From Nocardioides luti (GTDB lineage: Bacteria > Actinomycetota > Actinomycetes > Propionibacteriales > Nocardioidaceae), in NCBI RefSeq assembly GCF_014212315.1, contig NZ_JACKXE010000001.1, positions 496,001-560,000 of the forward strand: a stretch of 64,000 nucleotides of DNA, written 5' to 3'. This document shows positions 23,190 to 32,665 of this stretch, piece by piece. The notes under the pieces were generated by a model. That model saw only the letters and a program-made list of their open reading frames with translations, had not been told where the DNA came from and did not search any database. Position 1 is the stretch's first letter, and the number at the start of each line of letters is the position of its first letter. The translations under genes and the position numbers were made by a program.

Positions 23190-24149
23190 TCAGGGGCGGT
23201 CGATGTCCGGCGAGCCGGAGCCCCCGGCGGAGTCCGGGTCGTCGAGCCCGGCGAGGAACTGCTCGAACTGCTGGCCGATCTCCTCACCGGTCGGCAGCGG
23301 CTGGTCGTCGGCGAGCAGGCTGCTGCCGTTCTCCTCGGCCCGCTCGAAGGCGTCGTACTGCCGCTCGAGCGCCTGCACGACCTCCTCGACCTCGTCGTTG
23401 GCGGCGAGGTAGCGGGCGATCTCGACCTCGCGGTCCTCGGCCTCGGCGGCCAGCCCGGAGAGGTCGATCGTCAGCCGACCGGCCTTCTCGACGTTCTCGA
23501 GCAGCGCGCCGGACGCCTTCGGGTAGTCGAGCTGGGCCAGGTAGTGCGGGATGTGCGCCACGAAGCCCTGGGCGTCGTGGCCCCACTCGCCGAGCCGGAC
23601 CTCGAGCAGCGCCTGGGCGCTGGAGGGGATCCGCAGCTCGCCGCGCCACGGGCTGTCCCCGGAGATCAGCGCGGGGTTGTTGGCGTGGTGGGTGATCGCG
23701 ATCGGGCGCGTGTGCGGCACCGCCATCGGCACCGAGCCGACGCTGACGACGCGCGAGACGCCGAAGCGCTCGACCACGTCGCGGACCGCGCGGGCGAAGG
23801 CCTCCCAGCGGTTGTCGGGCTCCGGCCCGCTCAGCAGGAGGTACGGCGTCTCGCCGCTGTCCTGCAGCAGCCGGACCACCAGGCGCGGCGCGTCGTAGGC
23901 CTCGTAGTGGTCCCGCACGAACGACATCGCCGGTCGCCGGGCGCGGTAGTCGTGGAACTGGTCGACGTCGAAGGTCGCGACCACGCGGCCCCCACCGTCG
24001 TTGAGGTCGATGAGGTGCTGAGCGGCCAGGGCGCCGGCGTTGCCCGCGTCGAGGAACCCGTCGAGGACCACCACCATCGTGAGCGCGGTGGTGTCGTCGA
24101 GCTCGGGCACGTCGTCGACGATGTGCACGAGTCGGGGTTCCTGGGACAC
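23190..24149 (-). CDS. PAC2-family protein
   Basis: A 319-residue protein of the PAC2 (proteasome assembly chaperone 2-like) family, common in actinobacteria that have proteasomes. The N-terminal part shows MVVVLDGFLDAGNAGALAAQHL, then FDVDQFHDYRARRP and YLLLSGPEPDNRWEAFARAV. VSVGSVPMAVPHTRPIAIT follows. The last 90 residues are acidic and helical, perhaps a coiled coil. GTG at 24149 is preceded by AAGGACG. Its precise role in bacteria is not established; proteasome-related chaperoning is extrapolated from eukaryotes. It is divergent from fadAB. Confidence 0.82.
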   Translation of the reverse strand: MSQEPRLVHIVDDVPELDDTTALTMVVVLDGFLDAGNAGALAAQHLIDLNDGGGRVVATFDVDQFHDYRARRPAMSFVRDHYEAYDAPRLVVRLLQDSGETPYLLLSGPEPDNRWEAFARAVRDVVERFGVSRVVSVGSVPMAVPHTRPIAITHHANNPALISGDSPWRGELRIPSSAQALLEVRLGEWGHDAQGFVAHIPHYLAQLDYPKASGALLENVEKAGRLTIDLSGLAAEAEDREVEIARYLAANDEVEEVVQALERQYDAFERAEENGSSLLADDQPLPTGEEIGQQFEQFLAGLDDPDSAGGSGSPDIDRP

Positions 24150-24319
24150 GGGGGCGTCCTTCCTCTGGGGCGTACGGGCCGCTCGGACAGGGCTGCGGGG
24201 CAGCCTGACCGCCGAGGAGCAGCGCCGGTCCCGCCCACGATATTCCCCCTGCTCCTCCGCGCGCCGGGCGGCGGGCCGCGAGGTGACGACACCCACACCC
24301 GCGATCTGCTGCCGGCGTT

Positions 24320-24335
24320 GTTACCGAGGGGTAAC
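24320..24335. promoter_or_regulatory. candidate operator upstream of fadAB
   Basis: GTTACC-GAGG-GGTAAC, a perfect palindrome with 6-bp arms, 52 bases before the fadA start. The rest of the 238-base gap between PAC2 and fadA shows no gene. A fatty-acid-responsive repressor is the likely ligand by context. Confidence 0.45.
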
Positions 24336-24387
24336 GTTGCCCGCGCACCATCCACCGCCCTCAGTCAGTTCCCCCGAGGAGACTTCT

Positions 24388-25602
24388 GTGTCGAGAGAGC
24401 CACGACAGCTGCGCGAGGTCGTCTTCGTCGACGGCGTCCGCACCCCCTTCGGTGTCGGCAAGGCCAGTGGCCAGTACGCCGAGACCCGCGCCGACGACCT
24501 GGTCGTCAAGTGCATCCGCGACCTGCTGCGCCGCAACCCGAGCCTCCCTCCCGAGCGCGTGGACGAGGTCGCGATCGCGGCCACCACGCAGATCGGCGAC
24601 CAGGGCCTGACCATCGGCCGCACCGCCGCGCTGCTCGCCGGCCTGCCGCAGAGCGTCCCCGGCTTCGCGATCGACCGGATGTGCGCCGGCGCGATGACGG
24701 CCGTGACCACCACCGCCTCGGGCATCGCCTTCGGCTCGTACGACGTCGCGATCGCCGGCGGCGTCGAGCACATGGGCCGCCACCCCATGGGTGAGGGCGT
24801 CGACCCGAACCCGCGGATCATGTCCGAGCGGGTCGTGAACCCCGACGCGCTCGTGATGGGCAAGACCGCCGAGAACCTGCACGACCGCTACCCCACGATC
24901 ACCAAGGAGCGCGTCGACGCCTACGCCGTGCGCTCCCAGGACAAGACGGCCGCGGCGTACGACGCCGGCAAGATCCAGCCCGACCTGGTCCCGGTCGCGA
25001 CCCGCTCCGCCGAGGCGGGCTGGGGTCTTGCGACCACCGACGAGCCCATGCGCCGCGGCACGACCATGGAGTCGCTGGCCTCGCTGAAGACGCCGTTCCG
25101 CTCGCACGGCAAGGTGACCGCCGGCAACGCCGCGGGCATCAACGACGGCGCCACCGCCGCGCTGCTCGCCGACGAGGAGACCGCCCGCGAGCTGGGCCTG
25201 CCGGTCCGGATGCGCCTGGTGGCCTACTCCTTCATGGGCGTCGAGCCCGAGGTGATGGGCGCCGGCCCGATCCCGGCGACCGAGAAGGCCCTGCGCCAGG
25301 CCGGTCTCACCATCGACGACATCGGCGCCTTCGAGGTCAACGAGGCGTTCGCCGTGCAGGTGCTCGCGTTCCTCGAGCACTTCGGCATCGCCGACGACGA
25401 CGCCCGGGTGAACCCCTACGGCGGCGCGATCGCGATGGGCCACCCGCTGGCGTCGTCCGGTGTGCGGCTGATGACGCAGCTGGCGCGCTCCTTCGAGGAG
25501 CGCCCGGAGGTCCGCTACGGCCTCACCACCATGTGCATCGGCATCGGCATGGGCGGCACCGTCATCTGGGAGAACCCCCACTACACCGGAGAGGCGGCCT
25601 GA
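24388..25602 (+). CDS. fadA: acetyl-CoA C-acetyltransferase of the trifunctional complex
   Basis: A 404-residue beta-ketothiolase, the last step of fatty-acid beta-oxidation. Motifs: IDRMCAGAMTAV with the nucleophile Cys, FEVNEAFAVQ, NPYGGAIAMGHPLASSG with the catalytic His, and TTMCIGIGMGGTVIWE with the second Cys. GTG at 24388 is set by GAGGAG eight bases upstream. The next gene, fadB, follows after one base, matching Rv0859-Rv0860 of M. tuberculosis (from memory), whose products form a trifunctional enzyme complex. Confidence 0.94.
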   Translation: MSREPRQLREVVFVDGVRTPFGVGKASGQYAETRADDLVVKCIRDLLRRNPSLPPERVDEVAIAATTQIGDQGLTIGRTAALLAGLPQSVPGFAIDRMCAGAMTAVTTTASGIAFGSYDVAIAGGVEHMGRHPMGEGVDPNPRIMSERVVNPDALVMGKTAENLHDRYPTITKERVDAYAVRSQDKTAAAYDAGKIQPDLVPVATRSAEAGWGLATTDEPMRRGTTMESLASLKTPFRSHGKVTAGNAAGINDGATAALLADEETARELGLPVRMRLVAYSFMGVEPEVMGAGPIPATEKALRQAGLTIDDIGAFEVNEAFAVQVLAFLEHFGIADDDARVNPYGGAIAMGHPLASSGVRLMTQLARSFEERPEVRYGLTTMCIGIGMGGTVIWENPHYTGEAA

Positions 25603-25603
25603 C

Positions 25604-27712
25604 ATGGCTGAGGTCTCGAGCTCGACCCACGAGGCGCTGCTGACGCGCGCCCAGGAGATCTCCTCGGACGCCGAGCGCGTCACCGAGGCGAAGCTCCGCA
25701 AGGTCACCCTGCCGGCCGCCCACGGGCAGAGCCCCGCCGTGATGGGCCTGATCACCCTCGACAACGGCGAGGACCACACCAAGCCGAACACCTTCGGCCC
25801 GCGCGGGCTCCTGTCCCTGGACGCCGCGATCGACGCCGCGCTCGCCGACGACGAGATCACCGCGATCGGCGTGACCGGCAAGCCGTTCATCCTCGCCGCG
25901 GGCGCGGACCTGACCAGCATCGCCGGCGGCGGCGAGGACGGCGTCCGCATCGTCGCCGAGCTCGGCCACGCGGTCTTCCGCAAGCTGCACGACGGCGTCG
26001 ACGGCCGCTCCAAGCCGTCGTTCGGCTTCGTCAACGGCCTCGCCCTCGGCGGCGGCCTCGAGGTGGCCCTGCACTGCGACTACCGCACCGTCATGGACAG
26101 CGCGCCGGCGCTGGGCCTGCCCGAGGTCATGCTCGGCCTGGTCCCCGGCTGGGGCGGCGCGTTCCTCGTGCCCAACCTGATCGGCCCGGACAAGGCCGTG
26201 ACCGTGATCCTCGAGAACCCGCTCAACAACGGCAAGACGCTCGGCGGGCAGGCGGCCTTCGACCTCGGGCTCGCCGACGCGGTCTTCTCCGGCGCGGACT
26301 ACCTCGAGCAGTCGCTGCTGTGGGCGGCCTCCGTGCTCAGCGGCGAGGTCACCGTCGAGCGGGCCGAGCCCGACCGCGGCGCGGCCTGGGACGCGGCCGT
26401 CGCGCGCGGCCGCCAGGTCGCCGAGTCGAAGACCGGTGGGGCCTCCCCCGCCGCGGCCCGGGTCGTCGAGCTGATCGACGCGGCCCGCGACAACGACCGC
26501 GACGCCGGCTTCGCCCGCGAGGACGACGCCCTCGAGGCGATGTCGCGCACGCCCGAGCTGATCGCCTCGCTCTACGCCTTCGACCTGGTGCAGAAGCGGG
26601 CCAAGCGTCCGGCCGGCGCGCCCGACAAGGCCCTGGCCCGCAAGGTCACCAAGGTCGGCATCGTCGGCGCCGGCCTGATGGCCAGCCAGCTCGCGCTGCT
26701 GTTCGTACGCCGCCTGGACGTGCCGGTCGTGCTGACCGACCTCGACCAGGAGCGGGTCGACAAGGGCGTGGGCTACGTGCACGCCGAGATCGACAAGCTG
26801 CTCGCGAAGGGCCGCGTCAACCAGGACAAGGCCAACCGGCTCAAGGGCCTGGTGTCGGGCGCGATCGACAAGGCCGAGGTCTTCGCCGACGTCGACTTCG
26901 TCATCGAGGCCGTCTTCGAGGAGATGTCGGTCAAGAAGTCGGTCTTCGCCGACGTCGAGAAGGTCGTGTCGCCCGAGTGCATCCTCGCGACCAACACCTC
27001 CTCGCTCTCCATCACCGAGATGGCCGCCGACCTCGAGCACCCCGAGCGGGTCGTGGGCTTCCACTTCTTCAACCCGGTCGCGGTGATGCCGCTGCTGGAG
27101 ATCGTGCGCGGCGAGCGGACCGACGACGCCACCCTGGCGACGGCCTTCGCCACGGGCAGGTCGCTGAAGAAGACGACGATCCTGGTCAAGGACAGCCCGT
27201 CCTTCATCGTCAACCGCCTCCTCGGCCGCTTCATGGGCGAGGTCGGCCGGATCGTCGACGAGGGCACCCCCGTGCCGGTCGCGGACGGCGCCTTCGCGGG
27301 CGTCGCGCCGATGCCGCCGTTCATGCTGCTCTCACTGGTGGGTCCGGCGATCGCGCTGCACAACAACGAGACGCTGCACCGGGCGTTCCCCGACCGCTTC
27401 TACGTCTCTCCCGCGTTGGAGCGGGTCGTGGCCGCCCGGAAGTCGTCGTACTACGGCCCCGACGGCGGGATCGACCCCGAGATCGAGGCGCTCCAGGAGA
27501 AGCCGGCCGACCCGGTCGTGCTCGACCGTGCCGAGGTGCGCACCCGCGTGCTCACCGGCCTCGCGGACGAGGTTCGCCGGATGCTCGACGAGGGTGTCGT
27601 CGCCGGGCCCGAGGACCTGGACCTGGCGATGATCACCGGTGCCGGGTTCTCGTTCTGGAACGGCGGGCTCACGATGCTCCTCGAGCGCGAGGGTCTCGGG
27701 AAGTTCCACTAG
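25604..27712 (+). CDS. fadB: 3-hydroxyacyl-CoA dehydrogenase/enoyl-CoA hydratase fusion
   Basis: A 702-residue multifunctional alpha subunit. Residues about 1-300 are an enoyl-CoA hydratase: FILAAGADLTSIAGGG, NGLALGGGLEVALHCDY and GLPEVMLGLVPGWGG with both catalytic glutamates. Residues about 345-700 are a 3-hydroxyacyl-CoA dehydrogenase: VGIVGAGLMASQLA, FVIEAVFEEMSVK, TNTSSLSI, VVGFHFFNPVAVMPLLEIV with the catalytic His, and SPSFIVNRLLG. It performs the hydration and NAD-linked oxidation steps that feed FadA. ATG at 25604 is one base after the fadA stop. A strong hairpin follows the gene. Confidence 0.95.
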   Translation: MAEVSSSTHEALLTRAQEISSDAERVTEAKLRKVTLPAAHGQSPAVMGLITLDNGEDHTKPNTFGPRGLLSLDAAIDAALADDEITAIGVTGKPFILAAGADLTSIAGGGEDGVRIVAELGHAVFRKLHDGVDGRSKPSFGFVNGLALGGGLEVALHCDYRTVMDSAPALGLPEVMLGLVPGWGGAFLVPNLIGPDKAVTVILENPLNNGKTLGGQAAFDLGLADAVFSGADYLEQSLLWAASVLSGEVTVERAEPDRGAAWDAAVARGRQVAESKTGGASPAAARVVELIDAARDNDRDAGFAREDDALEAMSRTPELIASLYAFDLVQKRAKRPAGAPDKALARKVTKVGIVGAGLMASQLALLFVRRLDVPVVLTDLDQERVDKGVGYVHAEIDKLLAKGRVNQDKANRLKGLVSGAIDKAEVFADVDFVIEAVFEEMSVKKSVFADVEKVVSPECILATNTSSLSITEMAADLEHPERVVGFHFFNPVAVMPLLEIVRGERTDDATLATAFATGRSLKKTTILVKDSPSFIVNRLLGRFMGEVGRIVDEGTPVPVADGAFAGVAPMPPFMLLSLVGPAIALHNNETLHRAFPDRFYVSPALERVVAARKSSYYGPDGGIDPEIEALQEKPADPVVLDRAEVRTRVLTGLADEVRRMLDEGVVAGPEDLDLAMITGAGFSFWNGGLTMLLEREGLGKFH

Positions 27713-27742
27713 TCCGGCAACCTCCGGGCGACGGATAGCATC

Positions 27743-27778
27743 ACAGGGGTGTCGGGCCTGCGGGCCCGACACCCCTGT
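27743..27778 (+). terminator. hairpin terminator after fadB
   Basis: Perfect 15-bp stem (ACAGGGGTGTCGGGC and its complement) with a 6-base loop, 30 bases after the fadB stop. No T-run follows, which is usual in GC-rich actinobacteria. It also forms part of the leader of the next gene. Confidence 0.7.
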
Positions 27779-27798
27779 CGTCTTCCCGAGGAGCCCCG

Positions 27799-28125
27799 TT
27801 GATCTTCATCACCGCCAAGTTCCAGGTCCTGCCCGAGCACGCGGAGGACTGGCCGGAGATCTCGCGGTCGTTCACCGAGGCGTGCCGCGCCGAGGAGGGC
27901 TGCCTGTGGTTCGACTGGTCGCGCAGCCTCGACGACCCGCACGAGTACGTCCTGGTCGAGGCCTTCCGCGACGGCGACGCCGGCGGGGCCCACGTCAACA
28001 GCGACCACTTCAAGCAGGCCCAGGCCGAGCTCCCGCAGTACCTCGCCGCGACGCCGCGGATCGTCAGCCAGGAGGTCGACCAGGACGACTGGAACGAGCT
28101 CGGCGAGATGAAGGTCGAGCGCTGA
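27799..28125 (+). CDS. antibiotic-biosynthesis-monooxygenase-like protein
   Basis: A 108-residue ferredoxin-like dimeric alpha/beta-barrel (ABM) protein. MIFITAKFQVLPEHAEDWPE, EGCLWFDWSRSLDDPHEYVLVE and HVNSDHFKQAQ are the family blocks; the His-Phe pair is typical of quinol monooxygenase YgiN-type proteins, which act without cofactor. The start is TTG at 27799, supported by GAGGAG a few bases upstream; no ATG or GTG gives the full domain. It is followed after one base by the L,D-transpeptidase gene. Substrate unknown. Confidence 0.8.
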   Translation: MIFITAKFQVLPEHAEDWPEISRSFTEACRAEEGCLWFDWSRSLDDPHEYVLVEAFRDGDAGGAHVNSDHFKQAQAELPQYLAATPRIVSQEVDQDDWNELGEMKVER

Positions 28126-28126
28126 G

Positions 28127-28828
28127 GTGAAGCGGCTGGCCGCCCTCGTCGCGGTGGTGCTCACCGCGCTCGCCCTCGTGGTGTCCGCCGCGCCGGCGCA
28201 GGCTGCCGGGCAGGCCTGGGTGGAGAAGGCGCAGAAGCGCCTCAACGTCCTGCACTGCCAGGCCGGCCCCGCCGACGGCGAGTTCGGCGCCTGGACCCGC
28301 TCGGCGGTGATCCGCTTCCAGTCGCGGCACGGGCTCGCCCAGACCGGCAAGCTGAGTGCGCCGGTCCGCAAGCGGCTCTACGACGAGAAGGCCCAGCGCT
28401 GCGACCAGCGGCCGGTGCCCAAGGGCTCCGGCACGGGACGCCGCCTGGTCATCAGCCAGGGGCAGAACTGGCTCTGGCTGGTCGGCCCGAAGGGTGGGGT
28501 GGTCGCCCAGGGCGGGATCATCGACAACCCGTCGGTCCTGAAGAAGGGCAGCTACCGCACCGGCTCCTACTGCGGCCGCGCCGCCCGGATCAAGAAGAAC
28601 TCCACGACCAGCGACGCCGTGTGGCTGGACAACTTCGTTCGGTTCGCCCCGTGCGGCGTGGGCTTCCACCGGATCCCGACCTACAAGTCGAACGGCGCGC
28701 AGATGCACGCCGACTGGCTGCTCGGCACCAACATGACCGAGTCGCACGGCTGCATCCGGCTGACCCGCGGGCTGTCGCTGAAGGTCTGGAGCTTCACCAC
28801 CCGGCGTACGCCCGTCCACGTCGTCTGA
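28127..28828 (+). CDS. L,D-transpeptidase with peptidoglycan-binding domain
   Basis: A 233-residue exported protein. A signal peptide (KRLAALVAVVLTALALVV, cleavage near AQA-AGQ at about 26) is followed by a PG_binding_1 domain (EKAQKRLNVL, DGEFGAWTRSAVIRFQ) and a YkuD domain. The catalytic motif is SHGCIRLTRG with the nucleophile Cys; GVGFHRIP holds an upstream conserved His. The enzyme makes 3-3 cross-links or attaches proteins to peptidoglycan. The fold is shorter than mycobacterial Ldts and lacks Ig-like domains. GTG at 28127 lies one base after the monooxygenase stop. Confidence 0.88.
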   Translation: MKRLAALVAVVLTALALVVSAAPAQAAGQAWVEKAQKRLNVLHCQAGPADGEFGAWTRSAVIRFQSRHGLAQTGKLSAPVRKRLYDEKAQRCDQRPVPKGSGTGRRLVISQGQNWLWLVGPKGGVVAQGGIIDNPSVLKKGSYRTGSYCGRAARIKKNSTTSDAVWLDNFVRFAPCGVGFHRIPTYKSNGAQMHADWLLGTNMTESHGCIRLTRGLSLKVWSFTTRRTPVHVV

Positions 28829-28834
28829 CCTCGC

Positions 28835-30337
28835 TCACCCCGCGTCGCGCGGGAGCCGCACCCGGAAGGTGCTCCCTTTCCCCAGCTCGCTCTCGACCGT
28901 GACCGTGCCGCCGTGCCCGGCCACGATCGAGGCGACGATGTCGAGCCCGAGGCCGGTGCCGGGGATGTGCTGCCCCAGCGCCTCGCCACCCCGGAAGAAC
29001 CGCGTGAAGACGTGGTCGACCTCATCGGGGGCGATGCCCCGACCGGTGTCCGCGACCGCCAGCTCGAGCTCGCCGTCCGACCCGTCCCCCGTGGCGCGCA
29101 GGGAGACGGTCGCGGACGAGCCGGGGGCGGCGTACTTCACGGCGTTCGACAGCAGGTTGTCGAGCACCTGGCGGATCCGGAGCTCGTCGACGACGGCGTG
29201 GAGCGCGGGGCCGTCCGGCGGGAGGTCGGTGACCACGGTGACGCCGGAGGCGTCGGCGAACGCCCGGGCCGCCTCCACGGCGTCGTGGACGAGCGCCACG
29301 AGGTCGAGGTCGACGCGCTGCAGCTCGAGGCTGCCCTCGTCGGTCTGGCCGACGTGCAGCAGGTCCGACAGCAGCGAGCGCAGGCGGACCGCGTTGCGCT
29401 GGACGACGCGGAGCTGGTCGAGCACCTCCTCGGGCAGGTCGTCGTTGTCGCAGAGGATCTCGAGATAGCCGAGCACCGACGTGAGCGGGGTCCGCAGCTC
29501 GTGCGAGACCGACGAGACGAACTCGTCCTTGACCTTCATCGCCCGCATCAGGTCGGTGATCTCCTGGTAGGCCAGGACCGAGCCGAGCCGCTCCCCCGCG
29601 GGCCCGCGCACCTGCCGGGCCGAGGTCGAGAACGCCGCCCGGGAGAGCGGGTCGTTGCCGACCCAGTAGGTGTAGTCGTCGAACTCCTCGCCCTGCACGG
29701 CGCGGTAGGACGGCATGTCCTCCTTGCCCATCAGCGTCCGGCCGTCGGGGAAGTAGACGTGCCCCAGCTGGCCTGCGGTGCCGGCGTGGCCGTCCGGGAA
29801 CGGCAGGCTCATCGTCTCGCGGTGCCGCCGGTTGCTGCGCTCGTAGCGGCCGTCGGGGCCGATCAGAAGCAGCCCGACGTTCACGGTCTCGAAGATCGCC
29901 TCGAGCGTGTGGTGCTCCCGCTCGAGCGCGGCGTGCGCGGCCTCGAGACGCGCCGCCGCCTCCCGCTGCTCGGTGACGTCGATGATCTGGGAGATGAAGT
30001 GCAGGGTCTCGCCGTCGGGGCCGCGGACGGCCGCCACCGACAGGTCGCACCAGACGGTGTGCCCGCGGGCGTGCCGGTAGCGCTTCCGGACGCGATAGGT
30101 GTCGATCTCCCCGGAGCGGGCCCGGCTGAACAGCTCGAGGTCGCCCTCGAGGTCGTCGGGGTGGGTGAGCTCCTGGAAGCCCCGGGCGCACAGCTCGTCG
30201 TCGGCGTACCCGAGCATGTCGGCCAAGGCCCGGTTGGCCATCAGCACCCGGCCGTCCAGCCCCACCAGGGCCATGCCGATGGGTGAGTTCTGCAGGGTCA
30301 GCCGCCACAGCTCGGCACTGTCGGACGGTCCCTCCAC
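28835..30337 (-). CDS. PAS-domain sensor histidine kinase
   Basis: 500 residues without membrane helices. Two PAS domains (about 10-130 and 140-265; the first ends in a PAC segment DGETLHFISQIIDVTEQ) precede a HisKA domain with the phosphorylated His in SSVSHELRTPLTSVLGYLE. The ATPase domain has the N box DNLLSNAVKYA, G1 ADTGRGIAPDE, F box FTRFFRGGE and G2 GTGLGLDIVAS. It should sense a cytoplasmic signal and phosphorylate a response regulator, but no regulator is encoded nearby, so it is an orphan. GTG at 30337 has an excellent GGAGGTGA site. Confidence 0.92.
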   Translation of the reverse strand: MEGPSDSAELWRLTLQNSPIGMALVGLDGRVLMANRALADMLGYADDELCARGFQELTHPDDLEGDLELFSRARSGEIDTYRVRKRYRHARGHTVWCDLSVAAVRGPDGETLHFISQIIDVTEQREAAARLEAAHAALEREHHTLEAIFETVNVGLLLIGPDGRYERSNRRHRETMSLPFPDGHAGTAGQLGHVYFPDGRTLMGKEDMPSYRAVQGEEFDDYTYWVGNDPLSRAAFSTSARQVRGPAGERLGSVLAYQEITDLMRAMKVKDEFVSSVSHELRTPLTSVLGYLEILCDNDDLPEEVLDQLRVVQRNAVRLRSLLSDLLHVGQTDEGSLELQRVDLDLVALVHDAVEAARAFADASGVTVVTDLPPDGPALHAVVDELRIRQVLDNLLSNAVKYAAPGSSATVSLRATGDGSDGELELAVADTGRGIAPDEVDHVFTRFFRGGEALGQHIPGTGLGLDIVASIVAGHGGTVTVESELGKGSTFRVRLPRDAG

Positions 30338-30457
30338 GCGTCACCTCCTGGCTCCGAGCACGTGCTCCCACCGTAGGGGACCCCGATCCCGGAACGGCGC
30401 GCGCCCGCACCGTCGCATTCCGGCCACAGGCCGTCCGGATCGTGGCAGCATCACGCC

Positions 30458-32659
30458 ATGCGAACTCCCCGGCGCGCCAGCGTCGCTGCCCTTGCCCTCG
30501 TGGCCCTCCTCGCCGGCGCCCTCACCGGCACCGGTGCCGGTGCCGCCAGCGCTGCCGACCCGACGGTCTTCACGGTCCGCCCGAGCGTCAACCAGGTGTA
30601 CGTCGTCGACGCCACGCCCGGCGCCCAGCTGGAGCTGCTGGACGGCGCCTCGGCCGTCGTCGCGACCGGCACGGTGGACTCCGCGGGCAGCCTCGCCTGG
30701 CGCGAGCTGGACGCCGGCGCCTACACCGTCCGCACCGCCGGCGACCCCGCGTCCGCGACGCCGGTGACGGTCGCCGACTTCGACGACGCCCCGCCGCCGC
30801 AGTCGTTCTACGACGGCCAGACGCTCACCAAGGGTTTCAACTACATCACCACCCGCGACGGCACCACGCTGTCGGCGAACGTCGTGCTGCCCTCGGGCAA
30901 CGGGCCGTTCCCGACGGTCGTGGAGTACTCCGGCTACGACCCGAGCAACCCGGCGAACACGACGTTCTCCCAGCTCTACACCAACCTCGGCTTCGCCTAC
31001 GTCGGCGTGAACATCCGCGGCACCGGCTGCTCGGGCGGCTCGTTCCTCAACTTCGAGCCGATCCAGAGCCTCGACGGCTACGACGCCATCGAGACGATCG
31101 CGGCGCAGCCGTGGGCGGCGCACCACGAGGCCGGCATGGTCGGCATCTCCTACCCCGGCATCTCGCAGCTGTACGTCGCGCGGACCCAGCCGCCGCACCT
31201 GTCGGCGATCACGCCGCTGTCGGTCATCGACGACACCTATCGCGGCACGCTGTACCCCGGCGGCATCCTGAACACCGGCTTCGCGGTCCCGTGGGCCGCT
31301 CAGCGGCAGGCCGACGCGGCGCCGTACGGCGAGGGCTGGGAGCAGCCGCGGGTCGACAAGGGCGACACCGTGTGCGCGGACAACCAGGCGCTGCGGCTGC
31401 AGAACCCCGACCCGCTCGCGCTGATCCGGGACAACCCGTTCTACGACCAGCGGTACTACGAGCCGCTGAACCAGAGCCACTTCGCCCCGAAGATCGACGT
31501 GCCGGTCTTCCTCGCCGGCGCCTGGCAGGACGAGCAGACCGGCGGGCACTTCCCGGCGATCCTCGATGACTTCTCCTCGTCGCCGCACCTGTTCGCGACG
31601 ATGACGAACGGCTCGCACACCGAGTCGCTGAGCCTCGGCGTCTTCGGTCGGTACGCCGACTTCCTCGACCTCTACGTCGGCCACCGAGTCCCGGGCAACG
31701 CCAAGTCGTTCGTCGCCCCGATCCTCGCCAACGCCCTGACCGGCGTGAACGGGCAGTCGCTGCCGCCGGGTCCGACGTACGACGGCATGAGCTACGAGCA
31801 GGCCAAGAAGTCCTACGAGAGCGCCAAGCCGATCCGGATCCTCTTCGAGGAGGGCGCCGCCCAGGGCGCGCCGTCCGGTGCGCCGCTGCCGCGCTACGAG
31901 AAGTCCTTCTCCTCCTGGCCGATCCCCTCGGCGACGCCGCGGTCGTGGTTCCTCTCACCCCACGGCGCGCTGCGGTCGGACAAGCCGGCCCACGGCCCCG
32001 GGAAGGCGAAGCCGCGCTCCTACCGCGCGGACCCGGCCGCCCTGCCGGCGACCGACTACACCGGCTCGAGCAGCGGCATCTGGAAGGCGCACCCGGCCTA
32101 CGACTGGCGGCAGATCCCGGCCGGCAAGGGGCTCGGCTGGGTCAGCAAGCCGCTGCGGAGGACCGTGGTCGCGATCGGCACCGGCTCGGTCGACCTGTGG
32201 GTCCGCACCCCCGCCCGCGACACCGACCTCGAGGTGACGCTGAGCGAGGTGCGACCGAACGGCACCGAGGTCTACGTGCAGTCGGGCTGGCTGCGCACCA
32301 GCCACCGCAAGCTCGACCGGGCCGCGTCGACGCCGATCTCGCCGGTCCACACCGACCTCGAGGCGGACGCCGCTCCCCTGCCGACCGGACGCTTCACGAA
32401 GGTGCGCGTCGAGCTGTTCCCGTTCGCCCAGGCGTTCCGGGCCGGCTCGCGGCTGCGGATCACCGTCGACGCCCCCGGCGGCGCGCGGCCGCTCTGGGCC
32501 TTCGACACGATCGCCCACGGCGAGCGGGTCCGGATCGCCGCGGACCGTCGGCACCCGTCGAAGCTCGTGCTCCCGCTGGTGAAGGGCGTCGCGGTGCCGA
32601 AGAAGGCGCCCGCGTGCGCCTCGCTGCGCAGCCAGCCCTGCCGGACGTTCGCCGGGTAG
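30458..32659 (+). CDS. secreted CocE/NonD (S15-type) hydrolase
   Basis: 733 residues with a signal peptide (cleavage near SAA-DPT, about residue 33). An extra N-terminal beta domain (35-108, VYVVDATPGAQLELLDG) precedes the alpha/beta-hydrolase. The nucleophile Ser is in MVGISYPGISQ, the acid in LAGAWQDEQTGG and the His in MTNGSHTESL. The C-terminal jelly roll starts around VDLWVRTPARDTDLEVTL. Relatives are X-Pro dipeptidyl peptidases, cocaine esterase and glutaryl-acylases; the substrate here cannot be chosen. ATG at 30458 has no clear ribosome site. Confidence 0.85.
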   Translation: MRTPRRASVAALALVALLAGALTGTGAGAASAADPTVFTVRPSVNQVYVVDATPGAQLELLDGASAVVATGTVDSAGSLAWRELDAGAYTVRTAGDPASATPVTVADFDDAPPPQSFYDGQTLTKGFNYITTRDGTTLSANVVLPSGNGPFPTVVEYSGYDPSNPANTTFSQLYTNLGFAYVGVNIRGTGCSGGSFLNFEPIQSLDGYDAIETIAAQPWAAHHEAGMVGISYPGISQLYVARTQPPHLSAITPLSVIDDTYRGTLYPGGILNTGFAVPWAAQRQADAAPYGEGWEQPRVDKGDTVCADNQALRLQNPDPLALIRDNPFYDQRYYEPLNQSHFAPKIDVPVFLAGAWQDEQTGGHFPAILDDFSSSPHLFATMTNGSHTESLSLGVFGRYADFLDLYVGHRVPGNAKSFVAPILANALTGVNGQSLPPGPTYDGMSYEQAKKSYESAKPIRILFEEGAAQGAPSGAPLPRYEKSFSSWPIPSATPRSWFLSPHGALRSDKPAHGPGKAKPRSYRADPAALPATDYTGSSSGIWKAHPAYDWRQIPAGKGLGWVSKPLRRTVVAIGTGSVDLWVRTPARDTDLEVTLSEVRPNGTEVYVQSGWLRTSHRKLDRAASTPISPVHTDLEADAAPLPTGRFTKVRVELFPFAQAFRAGSRLRITVDAPGGARPLWAFDTIAHGERVRIAADRRHPSKLVLPLVKGVAVPKKAPACASLRSQPCRTFAG

Positions 32660-32665
32660 CCGCGC

